Below are positions 50,832 through 59,519 of a DNA stretch of 64,000 nt, piece by piece. Each line of letters starts with the position of its first letter. Positions within the stretch are counted from its first letter, which is position 1. Below the pieces are notes generated by a model, which was not told the DNA's origin, made no database searches, and saw nothing but the letters and a program-made list of their open reading frames with translations. The position numbers and the translations under genes were made by a program. The stretch covers positions 53,800 through 117,799 of the forward strand of contig JBOFSQ010000085.1 in the NCBI GenBank assembly GCA_051651625.1, read 5' to 3'. This DNA is from JBOFSQ01 sp051651625 (GTDB lineage Bacteria > Planctomycetota > Planctomycetia > Pirellulales > Thermoguttaceae).

Positions 50832-52313
50832 ATGCCAGAACCAACTTCATCAATAACGTCCAAAGTTTGGTCGATGTGTGGCGTCCTCTACGATGATGGC
50901 GTTCCTTACGGCGACTATTTGGAGCAACTCACCTATTTGATTTTTCTCAAGATGGCGGACGAATACGCGAAGCCGCCGTATCGGAAAAGTCTTGGCATTC
51001 CCGCCGGATACACTTGGTCGGATATGAACGCGCTCACCGGCACCGATCTTGAATCGCAATACAAAAAGACGCTCGAAAAGCTCGGCACTTTGGGCGGCAT
51101 TTTGGGCGAGATTTTCGGCGGTGCGCAAAACAAAATCAGCGAAGCTGCCAAGCTCGCTCGCATCGTCAAGATGGTTGACACTGAAAGTTGGGCGTCGATG
51201 TCTGCCGATGTCAAGGGCGAGATTTACGAAGGGCTGCTGCAAAAAAACGCCGAGGACATCAAGAGCGGTGCGGGGCAGTTTTTCACGCCGCGTCCGCTCA
51301 TTCAAGCGATGGTGGAGTGTCTACGCCCCGAACCGCTGCAAACGATTGTTGATCCGGCGTGCGGCAGTGGCGGTTTCTTTCTGGCGGCACAAAAGTACAT
51401 CGCCGAAAATTACGCCCTCGACCGTGCGCAAAAAGAGTTTCTCAAAAACAAAACGTTTCGCGGTTGGGAGATTGTTCGCGCGACTTATCGGTTGAGCTTG
51501 ATGAACTTGTTCTTGCACAACATCGGCGACATTTACGGTGCCGTTCCCATCACCCGCAACGATGCTCTCTTGTCAGACCCGGGCGAGCGGTTTGACTATG
51601 TTCTGACCAATCCGCCTTTCGGCAAAAAGTCTTCGATGACGTTTACCAACGAACAAGGCGAACAGGAGACCGAGGATTTGGTCTATTCTCGCCAAGACTT
51701 TTGGGCGACCGGCTCGAACAAGCAGCTCAACTTTGTGCAGCATATCAACACGCTACTCAAGGTGACGGGGAAAGCGGCGGTGGTGGTGCCAGACAACATT
51801 CTCTTTGAAGCTGGTGCTGGTGAAGTTGTCCGCAAGAAACTTTTGGAGACCACCAACCTTCACACTGTTCTCCGTTTACCCACCGGCATTTTTTACAAGC
51901 CGGGCGTGAAGGCAAACGTGATTTTCTTTGACAAACGCCCCGCCAGTCCCAAGCGGCAAACCAAAGAAGTGTGGTTTTACGACTTTCGTACCAACGTTCA
52001 TTTCACGCTGAAAAAGAATCCGCTGACGTTTGCGGATTTGGCGGAGTTTATTCAGTGCTACAAACCGGAGAAGCGTCATCTCCGCAAAGAAACGTGGTCG
52101 GAGAAAAATCCCGACGGACGCTTCCGCTGTTTCACATCCGAAGAAGTTCTCGCCCGCGACAAAACCAGTCTTGACATCTTTTGGATCAAAGACCAGTCGC
52201 TTGCCGACCTCGACACGCTCCCTGATCCCGATATACTCGCCAGCGAAATCATCGACAACCTGCAATCCGCGATGGACGGCTTCAAAGAACTGCTCGATGG
52301 TTTGGGAGAGTGA
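50832..52313 (+). CDS. hsdM: Type I DNA methyltransferase subunit HsdM
   Basis: A 493-residue N6-adenine methyltransferase. An N-terminal helical HsdM_N domain (LEQLTYLIFLKMADEY) is followed by GQFFTPRPLIQAMV, the SAM motif DPACGSGGFFLAAQ (about 175-188) and the catalytic NPPF (FDYVLTNPPFGKK, about 255). It would methylate the sites chosen by HsdS and protect the host. Order here is R, membrane protein, S, M, opposite to the common order. ATG 50832 gives the usual N-terminus. Its stop at 52313 abuts the broken end of the integrase frame on the other strand. Confidence 0.93.
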   Translation: MPEPTSSITSKVWSMCGVLYDDGVPYGDYLEQLTYLIFLKMADEYAKPPYRKSLGIPAGYTWSDMNALTGTDLESQYKKTLEKLGTLGGILGEIFGGAQNKISEAAKLARIVKMVDTESWASMSADVKGEIYEGLLQKNAEDIKSGAGQFFTPRPLIQAMVECLRPEPLQTIVDPACGSGGFFLAAQKYIAENYALDRAQKEFLKNKTFRGWEIVRATYRLSLMNLFLHNIGDIYGAVPITRNDALLSDPGERFDYVLTNPPFGKKSSMTFTNEQGEQETEDLVYSRQDFWATGSNKQLNFVQHINTLLKVTGKAAVVVPDNILFEAGAGEVVRKKLLETTNLHTVLRLPTGIFYKPGVKANVIFFDKRPASPKRQTKEVWFYDFRTNVHFTLKKNPLTFADLAEFIQCYKPEKRHLRKETWSEKNPDGRFRCFTSEEVLARDKTSLDIFWIKDQSLADLDTLPDPDILASEIIDNLQSAMDGFKELLDGLGE

Positions 52314-52315
52314 TA

Positions 52316-53519
52316 GAACGCAGCCTCCGACTTATCGAAGTCGCGCTCAGCGTAGTGTGTCTCGGTTGTGACCGCCGATTGGTGCCCGCAGATGATTTTA
52401 GCCGCCTCTAAACCGTATGTCTCGCGGATGAATGTCGCCGCCGTGTGGCGGAGTTGGTTGGGTGTCCATTTTGGGACACTCGCCCGTTTCGCCGCTCGTT
52501 TGACGGCACGGCAATACGTCGCGTCGTCGTAACGGTCACGCGGGGAGTGCTGATAATCGAACTTCGCCGCCTGCTTGGTGGCTGGTGATTTACGTCGCTT
52601 GGCTCGAAACGCAGCCACGACTTCACGCGGACTGAACAAATACTGATCGTCGGGACGATCAAGCCACGGCCCAAGAAGTGACTGGCAAGCTGGCCCCAAA
52701 AAGACTGTGCGTGGCAGCCCGTGATGCTCCGTCTTCCAAGCGTGCGGAGTGTAAACCCACACGTCTTGCGAACGGTCGATGTCACAAGAACGCATAATGG
52801 TCACTTCGTCTGGGCGCATCGCCGTGTGAAGTTGAAGGCGTACCATTGTCATCAGTTGCGGTGGCAGAAATGGGAGCGTCGCATCGACAACATCTTTGGA
52901 CACGGGCGGAATCTTTTTTGAATCACGCACCAGACTTTCGCGTCCTTTGCGAAGTTGCTGCACGGCAAGCAAGGACTGGTGAACCTCGACCGGCACCAAC
53001 TCTTCTTCGACTTCCCACCGAAAAAAGTTCTTGATGATGGCGACGTGGTCGTTGATGTACGCGCGGGAGTACCCATTTGGTTTTTCCGCGAGCCCCGCTT
53101 CGATCATCCGGTCTCGAACGGTTTTCAATCGTTTCGAGCCAAACTCGTTTACTGGCGTACCGCCGTAGAGTTCGTGGAGCGGACGGAGCGCGAGTTTGAT
53201 GTGGCACTGTCGCTCTGACGCCCTCGCCATCACGGTCGAGAAATGTGATGGACACATACTTGGTCATGTAGACAGCGATCAACTCATCGACTGTCAGCCA
53301 AACTTTTTGGGCGGCGGGGAGACGCGCGGTGTCCCAATCGGAACTGTTGGCCCATTTTTCGGCTATGAGTTGGGCGTAGAGTTGGCGACTTTCGGCGGAG
53401 CCGTATTCGCCGAGATAGTAATCTCTTCCGTGGATACGAACGACCGCAAGATTGCGGGACTTCTGATGCCGATACTTCGGCGGGGCGGACATTTTGGGCG
53501 TTTGCTTGGTCATTGGCAC
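52316..53519 (-). pseudogene. Tyrosine recombinase next to tRNA-Val, frameshifted and cut at its 3' end
   Basis: Two frames join near 53215: MPMTKQTPKMSAPPKYRHQ..YMTKYVSITFLDRDGEG (from 53519) and then ASERQCHIKLALRPLHELYGG. The catalytic part has TAMRPDEV, LRHTAATF (His of HxxR is Asn), GHQS and ETHYAERD with the Tyr. The frame has no stop of its own at the expected place: it runs at about 52316 straight into the antisense of the hsdM end. The gene reads away from tRNA-Val, whose 3' end faces it, as for an att-site integrase. A one-base error in assembly could fake the frameshift. Confidence 0.8.
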
Positions 53520-53633
53520 AGCTCCTTTCGGTTACAGAAGTAGTACATGTACTACTTTTTGTGAACCAACTTTGCTACACGCCGGACCCTCCAGCTATAC
53601 GCGCATCCCTGCTTTTACAGTGTTTTAATCAAC

Positions 53634-53707
53634 TGGGCGACACGGGATTCGAACCTGTGACCTCTGCCGTGTGAAAGCAGCGCTCTAACCAACTGAGCTA
53701 GTCGCCC
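53634..53707 (-). tRNA. tRNA-Val (anticodon CAC)
   Basis: A 74-base cloverleaf. Acceptor GGGCGAC / GTCGCCC with discriminator A, D arm GCTC/GAGC, anticodon stem CTGCT/GGCAG with loop TTCACAC (anticodon CAC), T arm ACAGG/CCTGT with loop TTCGAAT. CCA is not encoded. Its 3' end faces the broken integrase at 52316-53519, so it is the likely attachment site of the restriction-bearing island. Confidence 0.93.
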
Positions 53708-53742
53708 AAAAATATCTGACCCGTCATCAAGACTTGCTCGTC

Positions 53743-54024
53743 TCAAGACTTGTCCGCGTCTGCCGGAGACGCTTCAAACTTCGTTGCACTCGTCCCCGTC
53801 ACAACAGCCTCGACAGAACGAGATGTCGTGTTCGATGACGCCACCGTCTCACGCGACGACTCTTCGGCTACGTCGTTGAGCCCCTTCTTAAACTCCACCA
53901 GCGAACGACCCAACGAACGACCAACCTCCGGCAAACGGCGTCCAAAAAGAAGAACGCCAAGCCCAAGAACGATCATCATCTCCCACGGGCCGGGAGTGCC
54001 AAGAATTCCAAAAAGTGTCGTCAT
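53743..54024 (-). CDS. tatA: Twin-arginine translocase subunit TatA/B, second copy
   Basis: A 93-residue protein with the TatA layout: one membrane helix (about 9-25, PWEMMIVLGLGVLLFGRRL), the F-G hinge (LLFGRRLPEVGRSLGRSLVEFKKGL) and an amphipathic helix, then a Thr/Ser-rich tail. ATG 54024 is the start nearest the helix; 54036 is possible. It lies 23 bases after the other tatA. No tatC is adjacent. Two TatA-type proteins could be TatA and TatB or specialised TatA forms, fitting the many twin-arginine leaders in this window. Confidence 0.85.
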   Translation of the reverse strand: MTTLFGILGTPGPWEMMIVLGLGVLLFGRRLPEVGRSLGRSLVEFKKGLNDVAEESSRETVASSNTTSRSVEAVVTGTSATKFEASPADADKS

Positions 54025-54047
54025 ATCGCTCACCATTAATTCGCCAT

Positions 54048-54260
54048 TCACGACTGATCGTTCGACTTGCCTTCACGCGCCTTCGCGTCGATTGTCTTCG
54101 ACACCGAGTCGATCTCGTCCTCAATCCCGCTGACGCCTTTCTTAAACTCCACCACGCTCCGCCCAAGCGAACGCATCACACCCGGCAGACGATTCCCAAA
54201 CAAAAGCAGCGCAAGTCCCGCCACTATCAGAAGCTCCAAGTGCCCCGGCATACCAAACAT
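54048..54260 (-). CDS. tatA: Twin-arginine translocase subunit TatA
   Basis: A 70-residue protein starting MFGMPGHLELLIVAGLALLLFGNRLPGVMRSLGRSVVEFKKGVSG, the standard TatA membrane helix, FG hinge and amphipathic helix, with a short acidic-basic tail. TatA multimers form the passage for folded twin-arginine proteins such as the oxidoreductase at 6002 and the NIPSNAP protein at 14490. It is followed by the second tatA/B gene. The start is ATG 54260, just downstream of a repeat of the GACCCGTTACGGG type. Confidence 0.9.
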   Translation of the reverse strand: MFGMPGHLELLIVAGLALLLFGNRLPGVMRSLGRSVVEFKKGVSGIEDEIDSVSKTIDAKAREGKSNDQS

Positions 54261-54389
54261 GAACCACCTCACTTTGTTGTTAGACCCGTTACGGGGCGAT
54301 TTGTGGGCTTCGCCCTCCCGCCAGATTCGCCACGATGGGCCAAGCACTGCACAAACGCCCCCCACCAAGCAAACCATTCAAGAACTATT

Positions 54390-55136
54390 CTACGCCAGAG
54401 ACCCGCTGTGGCCAAGGGGGACCGAACCGAGGTACAGATTCACCACCGAAAACGTCATCGGAAAAACAGCAACGTCCGTCAGCCCAGCAGCCGTCATTCG
54501 TGCGACCATTCGCTCCGCATTGTCGAACGCCACCACGCTCGCTGGGAGATACCGATAACCCGCTCCCGCCGCACGCCCCGCAATACACCGACCCAAAAAC
54601 GGTAAAACTTTGTGAAAGTAAAAACCGTATAGCTGCGACACGACCGGCGCAGTCGGCATCGCAAACTCTAGCACCGCAACAACTCCACGCGGACACACAA
54701 CACGAACCATCTCACGGAGCGCAACGTCGGTGTCGGCAGTGTTGCGAATTCCAAACGCCGTCGCCGCCACCGAACACGAACCCGATTCAACCGGCAACGA
54801 AAGCGCGTCGCCTTCGCAAAACTCAATCGCGTCGTATCCGAGCCGCAAACGTTTCGCCTCCGCAATCGCCAGCATCTCCGGTACGAAGTCGATCCCAACA
54901 GCGCGGTGTGGCGCGAGTCCTCGATGCAGTGCAAACGCGAAGTCGCCAGTTCCAGTACCAACGTCAAGAACAGTATCGCACACAGTCGAGTTCTCCCGCA
55001 AACGCGAAGCAATCGCGCGGACGGCGCGGCGTCGCCAGTGTTGGTCGATGCCGCACGTCAGCAGACGATTGAGCAAGTCGTATCGCGGCGCACACGCCGC
55101 AAACATCTTGCGAATTGCATCTGGGGAACGGTTCAA
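54390..55136 (-). CDS. menG: Demethylmenaquinone methyltransferase (UbiE/MenG)
   Basis: A 248-residue class I SAM methyltransferase. APRYDLLNRLLTCGIDQHWRRR near the start, VLDVGTGTGDFAFALH (SAM loop, about 56-71), FCEGDALSLPVESGSC, TAFGIRN and LEFAMP are the UbiE signatures. It methylates demethylmenaquinone, the product of MenA (7743-8654). The start is TTG 55136 (11 bases after the stop of the PilO-like gene); an ATG ten codons later would cut into the family's beginning. The gene forms an operon with the PilO-like gene upstream. Confidence 0.88.
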   Translation of the reverse strand: MNRSPDAIRKMFAACAPRYDLLNRLLTCGIDQHWRRRAVRAIASRLRENSTVCDTVLDVGTGTGDFAFALHRGLAPHRAVGIDFVPEMLAIAEAKRLRLGYDAIEFCEGDALSLPVESGSCSVAATAFGIRNTADTDVALREMVRVVCPRGVVAVLEFAMPTAPVVSQLYGFYFHKVLPFLGRCIAGRAAGAGYRYLPASVVAFDNAERMVARMTAAGLTDVAVFPMTFSVVNLYLGSVPLGHSGSLA

Positions 55137-55147
55137 GAGTGTTGCAC

Positions 55148-56101
55148 CTACTTCTGCGGCACGTCTTCAAAGTCGCCGAACGATTTTCCGACTCTGATTG
55201 CGTAGAGTTCGCCGAGGGCACGAACGATGATTCGGTCATCACGCACCTCGACGAGCGTACACGGCGTCCCGCCGATTGGAAACGTTTCACCGACTTTGTA
55301 CCGCACATGTTTGTCGGTAGTTCGGTCGTGAATCCACGCCATCGCTTCGCCATCGACATCGGTCGTCCCCGTCAACATAACGTAAGGTGTCGAGTCGAAC
55401 TCTGGCGGACGCGGCGGTGTGGTTTGCGTTGGCGATGTCGGCGTGGCGGCGGGCGAACGGTAGTTTGAAAAGATCGCACGGTTGACAATCGTCTTTGTCA
55501 TCGCGTCTTCGACTTCTGCGCTGCGGAGCGAGCTGCGGTCTTGCAACACCAGCGACCCCGCCGACTTCGTCTGCGGAAAGACGGCGGTTTCAATCGTCAA
55601 GACGATGTTGATCTCTTGTGATTCGTGTACCGGATTGAGCGTGATTCCGCTGATGAGATGTAGGTGATCGACGCGGTGAAACGCCCGCAGAAACGCAGTT
55701 AGGGCAGTGAGACTTCCGCGTCCGCGAAGTGTGTACGTCAAAATTGTGAACGCCTCTTTGGCCGTCCCCGCGCTGCGGCGCGACGGTGGCGAGAGCGTGC
55801 AGTTTTGAATCTGCGATGTCTCCGCAAGTTTGTAGAGCCAGTTGGCGTAACGCGACGAGTCGCTCGCCGCCATCGACCGTGACACGAGCGTATCGAGTCG
55901 CTTCGCCGCCGTCTCGCCGAGTTGCTCTTCGCGGCGCAACTTTGTCAGTTCGTCTTCGCGTTTCTGCACTTCGTTTTGAAGCAGCGTTATCGAACCGCCA
56001 TAAAACGACGACAAAAACGGCAACACAAACGCCAGCAGCACAACAAACGCCGCCCCAATGAGAATCCGTTCACGCGATTTGGTAGATGTGAGAATACTCA
56101 T
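55148..56101 (-). CDS. PilO/GspM-like inner-membrane protein
   Basis: A 317-residue bitopic protein. A short cytoplasmic start is followed by one membrane helix (about 14-32, IGAAFVVLLAFVLPFLSSF), a coiled coil (about 40-70, LLQNEVQKREDELTKLRREEQ), and a ferredoxin-like domain (about 90-170, TYTLRGRGSLTALTAFLRAFHRVDHLHLISG) as in PilO or GspM. The C-terminal third (about 225-310) is a small beta domain with DVDGEAMAWIHDRTT and GGTPCTLVEVRDDRII, like PilP or GspC. It may therefore be a fused assembly protein for type IV pili or the type II secretion system. No other pil/gsp gene is adjacent. Confidence 0.65.
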   Translation of the reverse strand: MSILTSTKSRERILIGAAFVVLLAFVLPFLSSFYGGSITLLQNEVQKREDELTKLRREEQLGETAAKRLDTLVSRSMAASDSSRYANWLYKLAETSQIQNCTLSPPSRRSAGTAKEAFTILTYTLRGRGSLTALTAFLRAFHRVDHLHLISGITLNPVHESQEINIVLTIETAVFPQTKSAGSLVLQDRSSLRSAEVEDAMTKTIVNRAIFSNYRSPAATPTSPTQTTPPRPPEFDSTPYVMLTGTTDVDGEAMAWIHDRTTDKHVRYKVGETFPIGGTPCTLVEVRDDRIIVRALGELYAIRVGKSFGDFEDVPQK

Positions 56102-56190
56102 TTGTTGACCGATTTATTTCTCGTGCGATGAATGACGTGGTCGGAGACTCTACCACTCGCTTACGCTTCGTGTTCTTGTTCGGCGTTGGT

Positions 56191-56823
56191 CTACTTCCGC
56201 CACTCGCTTCCGCTGCGGACGCGGACGCCGAGGTCACGCTGCGGCAGGAGCCACGACACGACGAAAACTCCCGCCGACAATATCACCAGTAGTCCACACG
56301 CCCCCACGCGGATATAGTACCAGTCGATAAACGTCTGGTAGTTTTCACGAAAGTTAAAACTCATCGACGGCCCGTCGCGGAGGGCGTCGAAATAGTAATA
56401 CGCCGTCATCGGCGGCATCGCGTCGATGTCGTCGTCACCCAAGACAAGAATCCACTGCTCCATCACCGGAATCGGCGTGCTGTCTTGCAAGACTTGCGCA
56501 CCGTTGAAGTTAAACGCCTTTCGCTTCCCCAAGACTTCGTAGGCGTGCGGATAGGAGAGAATTGCGAAGACGAAAATTGGAATCGTCACCATAAGTGCAA
56601 TTCCGCCGACAATGCGAACGAGCCAGCGACGACTAACCGCCGCGTGCGACGCCGCTGGTGTCGCCGACTCTTCTGTTGCGTCTGAAACCGGCAACCGTTT
56701 AAGCTGGAGGAGCGACGGCACCGCAAGCGTCGCACCGCAGCGACACTGAAGCGACTGTCCCGCCTGATGCGTCGCTACAGCGTGCGTCGCACCGCAATCA
56801 CAAGTCAAGGTATAAGATGACAT
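56191..56823 (-). CDS. Zinc-ribbon membrane protein of unknown function
   Basis: A 210-residue protein. An N-terminal ribbon (LTCDCGATHAVATHQAGQSLQCRCGATLAVP, about 5-35) has two CxCG knuckles; then two membrane helices (about 68-90 and 170-192) flank an extracytoplasmic part with ALRDGPSMSFNFRENYQTF. The layout is common in planctomycetes without a known role. ATG 56823 opens the ribbon. The 3' neighbourhood carries GCGTAAGCGAG repeats (56154-56185). Confidence 0.7.
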   Translation of the reverse strand: MSSYTLTCDCGATHAVATHQAGQSLQCRCGATLAVPSLLQLKRLPVSDATEESATPAASHAAVSRRWLVRIVGGIALMVTIPIFVFAILSYPHAYEVLGKRKAFNFNGAQVLQDSTPIPVMEQWILVLGDDDIDAMPPMTAYYYFDALRDGPSMSFNFRENYQTFIDWYYIRVGACGLLVILSAGVFVVSWLLPQRDLGVRVRSGSEWRK

Positions 56824-57045
56824 ACACTTTGGAATTGGCAAGAGTACATGAAACGTCAATGCGTCCCCCATTTTACGCCCCGAACGGCGCAATGCAAGGG
56901 AACCGCACGAAAATGCGAGCGGCACACACAAGCGACTTGCGACGGTCGGCCTAGACGCCACCGTTTTTTTGTGGACAATGGGCGGCGAATCGGTATCGTT
57001 CCCCACTTATCACAATCAATCACGCGACATTTTCAAGGTGTCATT

Positions 57046-57708
57046 ATGGCAAGCAGTATTGAAGACTTTGTGAAGCGTCTGGTCAAGACATCGAAGGCGT
57101 TTTCGTTTGTATTTACCGACGACTTTTTCATGATGCGCGGGCAGGGCGGTTTCAACGTCGATAAATACCGCGACATCCGCAACATCGTGCAAGCGTTCGG
57201 CCCGCAGACGGGATCGGATGTCGAAGAACGCTGCAACGTTGCGTCGAAGTTCGATGTTGAAGTTCTCGTCATCCGCAAAAACTTTCAGTACATCACGACG
57301 ACGTTCGAGGAACTGGCCGAGGTGCCGTTCAGCAGTGAGGCGTCGATATTTGGGTTTGGCGAAGATATGGTCAACGCCGAAAAGGCCGACTTTCTTGTCG
57401 AGATGTTCTTCACGGAAAAGGCCGAGATGGACTCGGCCCCAATCAGCAACATTATGCAGGCGAAAAAAGACCGCCAACTCGTCCTAGTCGTCGAGCGTCA
57501 AGGCGACTTGAGACGCCCAAGTCTCGAACCGATTCGCAAACTGCGTCACAAACTTTCGACGATTCTTGTCAGTCCAGACAAAGGGCCGATTGTAGATTGT
57601 CAGGTAAGAAAGTTCTACGAACCGGGGAACAGTAACTCGCTCTCAACTCTCATGAACACATTCTGCATCGAATACGGCGCGGCACTCTTCGGACGACCAA
57701 ACCGGTGA
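57046..57708 (+). CDS. Conserved protein of unknown function
   Basis: A 220-residue soluble protein (MASSIEDFVKRLVKTSKAFSFVFTDDFFMMRGQGG, KFDVEVLVIRKNFQYITTTFEEL, ADFLVEMFFTEKAEMDS). I see no signal peptide, membrane helix or catalytic motif; the alternation of strands and helices suggests a compact alpha/beta fold. AAGGTG lies before ATG 57046. It is divergent from the gene at 56191 across 222 bases with no evident feature. Confidence 0.65.
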   Translation: MASSIEDFVKRLVKTSKAFSFVFTDDFFMMRGQGGFNVDKYRDIRNIVQAFGPQTGSDVEERCNVASKFDVEVLVIRKNFQYITTTFEELAEVPFSSEASIFGFGEDMVNAEKADFLVEMFFTEKAEMDSAPISNIMQAKKDRQLVLVVERQGDLRRPSLEPIRKLRHKLSTILVSPDKGPIVDCQVRKFYEPGNSNSLSTLMNTFCIEYGAALFGRPNR

Positions 57709-58069
57709 ACGGTTGCAGTGAAAACGCCGCCAACACAGTTGCACACTCCGCATCATCATTCGGCGCGACGGAAGCGTGAAGCGAGCGAAGGGGCAGAATC
57801 GGAGCGGGAAGCGTCCGAATAAGAACACGAAGCGTAAGCGAGTGCCCGAATCACCATTCAGCACAGAACTCGTCATTGCCAACCCCCAAAAGGGCGGTAG
57901 AATTGCCTGCCGTTGTCCGCCGCCGTACAGTGTTCGTGGTGGCGTTGCGTACCCAAACATCGTCCGTCCCGCGTGTAAATCACGCACCGGCCTTAACTGT
58001 GCCAACGCAATCGGTGAACAGTTGCGAACGTGTCTTGTCCCATCCCAACAACCTTTGAAAGGCAGTCCA
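57709..58069. repeat. Gap with interspersed GCGTAAGCGAG repeat
   Basis: No gene is seen. A GAACACGAAGCGTAAGCGAG copy at about 57825-57845 is preceded by a degraded one (GAGCGGGAAGCGTCCG). A CCCCCAAAAGGGCGG block and a TAAATCACGCACCGG block like the hsd hairpin follow. Confidence 0.5.
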
Positions 58070-59407
58070 ATGAAACGTTACCGTTACCCGCTTTTTTCGT
58101 TCGTTTTACTGGCGATGTTGTTCGCCGTGTCGATCAACGCCCAAGCCGAAAAACCGTCGTATGAAAAAGTGGCTGATGCGTTGGTTGCACGTTTCGCCAA
58201 TGCAGATTTTAGCGACGCAGGTTTTACGCAAACGATGAAGGATGCCCAAGCCGCAGACATCGCCAAGGCACTTTGGGACGATTTTTTGAAACAGTTCGGT
58301 ACTTTCGTCAAGTCGCAAGTGGTGAAAACGGAATCGCTCCTCGAATTCAAGCGTGTCTATGAACAATGCGAATTCGAAAACGGCACGGTTGTGTTTATGG
58401 TCGTGGTCGATAAGAACGACCTCGTCGCCGGGCTGTTCGTCATGTCGGTGGAGAAGAATGATGCGTCGGCAAGAAAGGTTATTGTCTCGGACAACAACGA
58501 TATTCCCCAGCTCGACAAGATTTCGATAGACAAGAAGGTTTCCGATTTCATCGACGATTCTCTGGTGACACCCGAATCGGCATACGCCGCGTTTGCCAGG
58601 GCTTTGGCCAATCAGGATTCGGCGACGTTCGGCGAAGGTTTGAAAGTGCTGAATGTTCCCCGATTGCGAGGCAACGTCGGCAAACCGCTGGAACCCGATT
58701 GGGCCGCCGTTCTTCTCTCGGCCCGAATCATATCGGTACACAGCGTGGAAGACAAAGAAGCCATCGTCATTGCCAAACTGGACGGCGAAAATGTCCGAAA
58801 GCCATACGATGTGCGTTATTTCGAAAAAACGAACGGGAAATGGCTCAATACCGGAAACGACCGTTTCGACTCTCCCGAAGATGCTGAAGAGAAATTCGTT
58901 CGAATTCTGCAAATCGAACGATGTCGGTCGCTGATTCCGCTACTCAAGCTCGACAACATGAAGTCTTATCGAGTCGACAAAAAAATCGCCGACTTTCCGA
59001 ACGAAATCGATCTTTCCACGCCGGAAAAAGCCTATGCCACGGGAAAGCACTTGATCGTTTCGGATCGGGACGACAAGATCGAGCAACTTGAAAAACTGCA
59101 ATTTCACCAAATGAAAATGCCAGAGCGTGAGCGTGAGCAACTCGAAAAGAAAATCGATTCCGATTGGGCCGAGCGTTATATCAACGAGTTCGTCGTTTTC
59201 GAGGTTTATCAATTTGGCAATGACCACGCTTTCGTTTTCGGAAAAAGGGAGTTCGACAAATTGTACGACGGTAACTTTTTCCAAAAGAAAAACGATGGAC
59301 TTTGGTACAATGTTGGCAATTTACAGAATGTCGACGCAAAAAAAATGAGCAGGGATGTCGAGTCGGCATTGGAAAGACTCAAACTCACTGGTAGTCATGC
59401 ACGTTGA
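58070..59407 (+). CDS. Exported protein with DUF3887-like N-terminal domain
   Basis: A 445-residue protein. The signal peptide (YPLFSFVLLAMLFAVSINAQA) is followed by VADALVARFANADFSDAGFTQTMKDAQAADIAKALWDDFLKQFGTF (about 30-77), which has the helical pattern of DUF3887, and then two or three NTF2-like repeats with a TPESAYAAFARAL / TPEKAYATGKHL motif (about 165 and 310). I cannot assign a function. AAAGG precedes ATG 58070. Confidence 0.65.
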   Translation: MKRYRYPLFSFVLLAMLFAVSINAQAEKPSYEKVADALVARFANADFSDAGFTQTMKDAQAADIAKALWDDFLKQFGTFVKSQVVKTESLLEFKRVYEQCEFENGTVVFMVVVDKNDLVAGLFVMSVEKNDASARKVIVSDNNDIPQLDKISIDKKVSDFIDDSLVTPESAYAAFARALANQDSATFGEGLKVLNVPRLRGNVGKPLEPDWAAVLLSARIISVHSVEDKEAIVIAKLDGENVRKPYDVRYFEKTNGKWLNTGNDRFDSPEDAEEKFVRILQIERCRSLIPLLKLDNMKSYRVDKKIADFPNEIDLSTPEKAYATGKHLIVSDRDDKIEQLEKLQFHQMKMPEREREQLEKKIDSDWAERYINEFVVFEVYQFGNDHAFVFGKREFDKLYDGNFFQKKNDGLWYNVGNLQNVDAKKMSRDVESALERLKLTGSHAR

Positions 59408-59519
59408 GACGGAAGCGATCACACGGGAAAAGCACAATCGTTTGAAAAAATTCACCACAAAACGCTTTCACGCTAAACAAATTGACAAACTTGTCGCCGA
59501 GTAGGAAGGGGAAGTTTCA

